Translations under genes and position numbers: made by a program | Assembly: GCA_947624755.1 (NCBI GenBank) | Contig: CANQLQ010000074.1 | Coordinates: 1 to 8,514, forward strand | Direction: 5' to 3' | DNA length: 8,514 nt | Origin: an uncultured Clostridia bacterium | Lineage (GTDB): Bacteria > Bacillota > Clostridia > Oscillospirales > Acutalibacteraceae | The notes under the pieces: model-generated | What the model saw: the letters and a program-made list of their open reading frames with translations, nothing else | Database searches by the model: none | What the model was told of the DNA's origin: nothing | Shown here: positions 5,738-8,514 of the stretch, piece by piece | Layout: each line of letters begins with the position of its first letter | Numbering within the stretch: position 1 is the first letter of the stretch

Positions 5738-8479
5738 ATGAAGAAAATCAGTAAAATTTTTTCAAGTATAGTGATTGCCTGCGCTGCAATGATATGCTTT
5801 GCGGTAATGTCAAACGCAGCCGATGCAAATGCAAACGGAAAGTGGATAGCCGCCTGGGGAACCGGTCCTACCGATATCTCTTTGGAAGGTTACAGCAATA
5901 TCGCCGTTCCGATAGGTAATGCGTCTGCCCGTGTAGTCCTTACACCTACGGCAAACGGCGATAAAATCAGACTTCGCTTTTCCAACTACTACGGTGAAAA
6001 TGTTCTTAAACTTACCAACGTAACCGTTGCCGCAAGCAAAAATGCCGATTCGATTGATCTTGAAAATGTAACTTCAAAAATTGATACATCTACAATTACG
6101 CAAGTTACTTTCGGCGGGAACAACTCTGTTTCTATTCCCGTAGGACAGGAAATATATTCCGACCCGATTAATTTTAAGGTTGAAGCGATGAAGAATATTG
6201 CTGTGACTATGTATGCAGGTGATTTCTCCTTTATTCATACCATGGGTCTTTCCGGCGGAACGACTTTCCTTTCATTCGGCTCCGATAAAACATATGATGC
6301 CGATTTCGGGTTGACCCAATATATTCCCGATGCAGTTACTCAATTGCTTTCTGTTCTTCTTCCCTCGCTTAGGTTTGAGCTTCCGCTTTCTTTTGGACTT
6401 GTAAAAGTTGTTCCGTGTCTTGCAGGTATTGATGTGCTTTCGGACAAGGACGCATATTCAATAGCGGTTGTAGGCGATTCAACGGTTGCAAATGAATTTC
6501 CGGTTTATCTTGCCGATAAAATTAATAATACCTATGGCGTACACAATGTAGGTGTTCTCGGAAAAGGCATTATCGGCAATATGCTTTGCGGTGAGGAAAA
6601 CAGCATAGGCGGCAATCTTTACGGTAAAAATCTTGTCAAGCGTTTTAAACAGGATGTTGCCGAACAGGCAGGTATTAAATACGTTTTCGTTAAAATCGGC
6701 GGTAATGACATTCTTCACCCCGTATGCGGAGAAAATGCCGATGAATCAAAACAGCCTTCCGCGGACGACCTTATCGAAGGCCTTATTAAAATATGCGATA
6801 TGACCCACGAAATGGGAGCAAAGGTTATTCTTTCGACTATTACTCAATGGAAGGGAACCACCCGAGACTATTTTGGCGCCGGCGCTTCATATGTAAGAAC
6901 CGAAAGCGAGTTTGAACACGACTGGCAAATAGCAAAAGACGTAAACGCATGGATCAAGAGCTCAAACAATGAATATGTTGACGGCTATGTTGACTATGTT
7001 GCTCTTTCGGGAGATAAAAAAGATCCTGCAAAATTTTCTGATGAATATACCGATGACTATATTCATCCCAACGATACGCTTCAAAAGCTTTGGGCTAAAA
7101 ATTTCCCGCTGGAGCTTGTTGACGTTCATAAGAGAACTCAAAGCATTAAACTTGACAAATCAAGCGTTAAGCTTTACATCAACGGCGGTTCAGCCGCTAA
7201 GGCTACGGTTAAGGCTGCAATTACTCCGTCCGATGCCGAAAATAAAAAACTTACATGGACATCAAGCAACAGCTCTGTCGCTTCGGTTTCTAACACAACT
7301 TCTTCCAAAGTTACAATAACGGCCAAAAAAGACGGCACAGCAATAATAACTTGTACCGCTAAAGACGGCGGAGCAATGGCAAAAGTTCTCGTATATGTAA
7401 AAACAAATCCTTCTTCGGTTAAAATTTCGGATTCTCTCAGCCTTTACGCAAGACAGAGCAAAACTCTCAAGGCGACTGTTTCACCGTCTAATGCTTATGA
7501 TAAGTCCGTAACATGGAAATCGAGCAATACAAAAGTGGCTACAGTCAGCTCAAAAGGTGTTGTCACAGGCGTAGGCAAAGGTACGGCTACAATTACCTGC
7601 ACGACAAAAGTCGGCTCAAAGACATCAAAATGCACAGTTAAAGTTAAAAAGCCTACCGATGTTTCTTCGGTACATACCTCTGTAACATCAAAGAGTGTTT
7701 ATAAAGGTAAGACTTATAAGATAAGCGCAAATGTTTCTCCTTCAAATGCGACATTTAAAACTCTTAAATGGAAATCAAGCAATAAAAAAGTTGCGACAGT
7801 TGACTCAAAGGGTGTTGTAAAGGCAATTTCTGCCGGAACGGCAACCATAACCTGCACATCTGCCGATAATCCGACAGCTTCTGCTAAAGTAAAGATTAAA
7901 GTAATTGTAAAAGCTACAGGAATTAAACTTACCGCAAGCAAGATGAGCGTTTACAGAACCGATTCAAAAGCATTGAAAGTAAAGTTCACTCCTTCCGATG
8001 CAACGAATAAAAATGTTACATGGACTTCAAGCAACAAAAAAGTTGCAACCGTTTCATCCAACGGCACAGTAAAAGGCATTAAAAAGGGTAAAGCGACAAT
8101 TACCTGTAAATCAAAAGACGGCGGGTTTGTTGCAAAATGTACCGTTGAGGTCAAAAACATTGTTGCTTCAAAGAGTGTAAAACTCAACGTAAAGGAAAAA
8201 ACAGTTAAGGTTGGAAGTACCTATAAGCTTAAACCGTCTTTCTCACCTTCAAAAGTCACTTTGAAAAATGTTACTTGGAAATCAAGTAATTCAAAAATAG
8301 CAAAGGTTAACTCAAAAGGTGTCGTAACGGGCGTTAAGGCCGGTAAAGCAACAATTACCTGTACGACAAAGGATACCGGTAAAACAGCGAAGTGCGTAAT
8401 TACCGTCAAGAATGTTACACCTTCTTCGGTTAAGCTTAATAAATCAGAAGTTAAAATAGCTTCGGGTGAAGAACCGTAG
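5738..8479 (+). CDS. Secreted SGNH/GDSL esterase with C-terminal Big_2 Ig-like repeats (3' end doubtful)
   Basis: Large exported hydrolase, 913 codons as read. Signal peptide 1-27 with likely cleavage after SNA (25-27). Residues 36-185 form the beta-rich domain, beginning WIAAWGTGPTD, that often precedes SGNH hydrolases. A hydrophobic stretch (about 196-230) leads into the catalytic domain: block I VVGDSTV with Ser248, block II NVGVLGKGIIGN (270-281), block III KIGGND (319-324, Asn323) and block V DDYIHPND with Asp440 and His443. The Ser-Asp-His triad is complete, so esterase or deacetylase activity, probably on a polysaccharide or other acyl-ester, is expected; the substrate is unknown. Residues 467-891 are five Big_2 modules with the W-x-S-S-N-x-x-V/I-A hallmark, likely for adhesion or for spacing from the wall; a sixth begins at 893. 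The apparent stop at 8477-8479 lies in a fold-back-like inverted repeat, so the real protein probably continues beyond the window. ATG 5738 has a strong AAGGAGAT site. Confidence 0.85.
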   Translation: MKKISKIFSSIVIACAAMICFAVMSNAADANANGKWIAAWGTGPTDISLEGYSNIAVPIGNASARVVLTPTANGDKIRLRFSNYYGENVLKLTNVTVAASKNADSIDLENVTSKIDTSTITQVTFGGNNSVSIPVGQEIYSDPINFKVEAMKNIAVTMYAGDFSFIHTMGLSGGTTFLSFGSDKTYDADFGLTQYIPDAVTQLLSVLLPSLRFELPLSFGLVKVVPCLAGIDVLSDKDAYSIAVVGDSTVANEFPVYLADKINNTYGVHNVGVLGKGIIGNMLCGEENSIGGNLYGKNLVKRFKQDVAEQAGIKYVFVKIGGNDILHPVCGENADESKQPSADDLIEGLIKICDMTHEMGAKVILSTITQWKGTTRDYFGAGASYVRTESEFEHDWQIAKDVNAWIKSSNNEYVDGYVDYVALSGDKKDPAKFSDEYTDDYIHPNDTLQKLWAKNFPLELVDVHKRTQSIKLDKSSVKLYINGGSAAKATVKAAITPSDAENKKLTWTSSNSSVASVSNTTSSKVTITAKKDGTAIITCTAKDGGAMAKVLVYVKTNPSSVKISDSLSLYARQSKTLKATVSPSNAYDKSVTWKSSNTKVATVSSKGVVTGVGKGTATITCTTKVGSKTSKCTVKVKKPTDVSSVHTSVTSKSVYKGKTYKISANVSPSNATFKTLKWKSSNKKVATVDSKGVVKAISAGTATITCTSADNPTASAKVKIKVIVKATGIKLTASKMSVYRTDSKALKVKFTPSDATNKNVTWTSSNKKVATVSSNGTVKGIKKGKATITCKSKDGGFVAKCTVEVKNIVASKSVKLNVKEKTVKVGSTYKLKPSFSPSKVTLKNVTWKSSNSKIAKVNSKGVVTGVKAGKATITCTTKDTGKTAKCVITVKNVTPSSVKLNKSEVKIASGEEP
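7136..8468 (+). repeat. Tandem Big_2 (bacterial Ig-like) coding repeats, five full and one partial
   Basis: Approximate units: 7136-7402, 7406-7648, 7658-7909, 7913-8158, 8162-8410, and a partial sixth from 8414. Each encodes about 80-90 residues with a TPSDA/SPSNA-like turn, then W-(K/T)-S-S-N-x-x-(V/I)-A, then a G-x-A-x-I-T-C strand. DNA identity between units is patchy (shared runs around the TGG-AAA-TCA-AGC-AA core), so the array has diverged and is recognised mainly at protein level. Units 2 and 5 look most alike, sharing the KGVVTGV and ATITCTTK strings. Confidence 0.85.
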
Positions 8480-8514
8480 CTTTAAGTTTAGTTGAAACAC
8501 CCGAAGCTATTTTA
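8452..8514. repeat. Perfect 17-bp inverted repeat at window end; probable fold-back artefact
   Basis: TAAAATAGCTTCGGGTG (8452-8468) is the exact reverse complement of 8498-8514, the last 17 bases of the window, with a 29-base spacer (8469-8497). The reverse complement of the spacer, read in frame after codon 910, gives VSTKLKATVL, the expected continuation of a Big_2 module (compare SKTLKATVSP in module 2). The simplest reading is that sequence from 8469 on is a copy of the opposite strand, folded back. Alternatives are a genuine terminator-like hairpin or a tiny inversion. Confidence 0.7.

Noticed and set aside
6969..7319. Open frame of 116 codons on the plus strand in another frame of the SGNH gene
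   Set aside because: Lies wholly inside the esterase/Big_2 coding sequence, has a low-complexity translation and no independent start signals.
7714..8409. Three long open frames on the minus strand across the Big_2 repeats
   Set aside because: They lie antisense to a clearly coding region and repeat with the same period as the modules; they reflect the repeated codon pattern and have no ribosome sites or recognisable domains.
7136..8468. Repeated DNA considered as a CRISPR array or satellite
   Set aside because: Units are about 250 bases, diverged, and continuously coding for Ig-like modules.

Overview
The window looks like chromosomal DNA from a low-GC, spore-forming Firmicute of the Clostridia type. 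The evidence is the AT-rich sequence with strong AGGAGG-type ribosome sites, TTG starts, sigma-A-like promoters, a sporulation gene of the YqfD family and the typical Firmicute order yqfD-phoH-ybeY-dgkA. The large Big_2-containing secreted esterase would suit a gut or rumen lineage, but that is inference. The window starts inside one gene and ends inside, or in an artefact of, another, so it may be a whole short contig.

Layout. Positions 1-898 hold the 3' part of yqfD (its N-terminal region lies outside). An extended -10 promoter at 924-953 then drives phoH (TTG start), ybeY and a DgkA-type lipid kinase, all on the plus strand and tightly packed: RNA/ribosome maturation followed by undecaprenol or diacylglycerol phosphorylation. 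A bidirectional hairpin terminator (3060-3096) closes this operon and also a convergent minus-strand calcineurin-like phosphoesterase (3142-3834). The phosphoesterase departs from the textbook motifs at two ligands of one metal site. A divergent, AT-rich intergenic region (3841-4119) carries candidate promoters for the next gene.

The right half carries two exported proteins. The first (4120-5634) has the fold landmarks of a D-Ala-D-Ala carboxypeptidase (peptidase S11/DacF-like), but the catalytic Ser of SxxK is Ala and KTG reads KYT. It is probably a pseudo-enzyme, held in the membrane by a C-terminal helix with a basic Q/P-rich cytoplasmic tail. The second (5738-8479), behind its own good promoter, is a secreted SGNH/GDSL esterase followed by five Big_2 Ig-like modules and the beginning of a sixth.

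The last 63 bases deserve caution. A perfect 17-bp inverted repeat runs to the final base, and the reverse complement of its 29-nt spacer continues the Big_2 reading frame very well. The apparent stop at 8477-8479 is therefore most likely a fold-back (inverted chimera) at the end of the assembly, not the true end of the protein. I see no tRNA, rRNA, CRISPR, insertion sequence or prophage. No clearly new multi-gene system is visible; the most interesting biology is the apparently dead carboxypeptidase paralogue.
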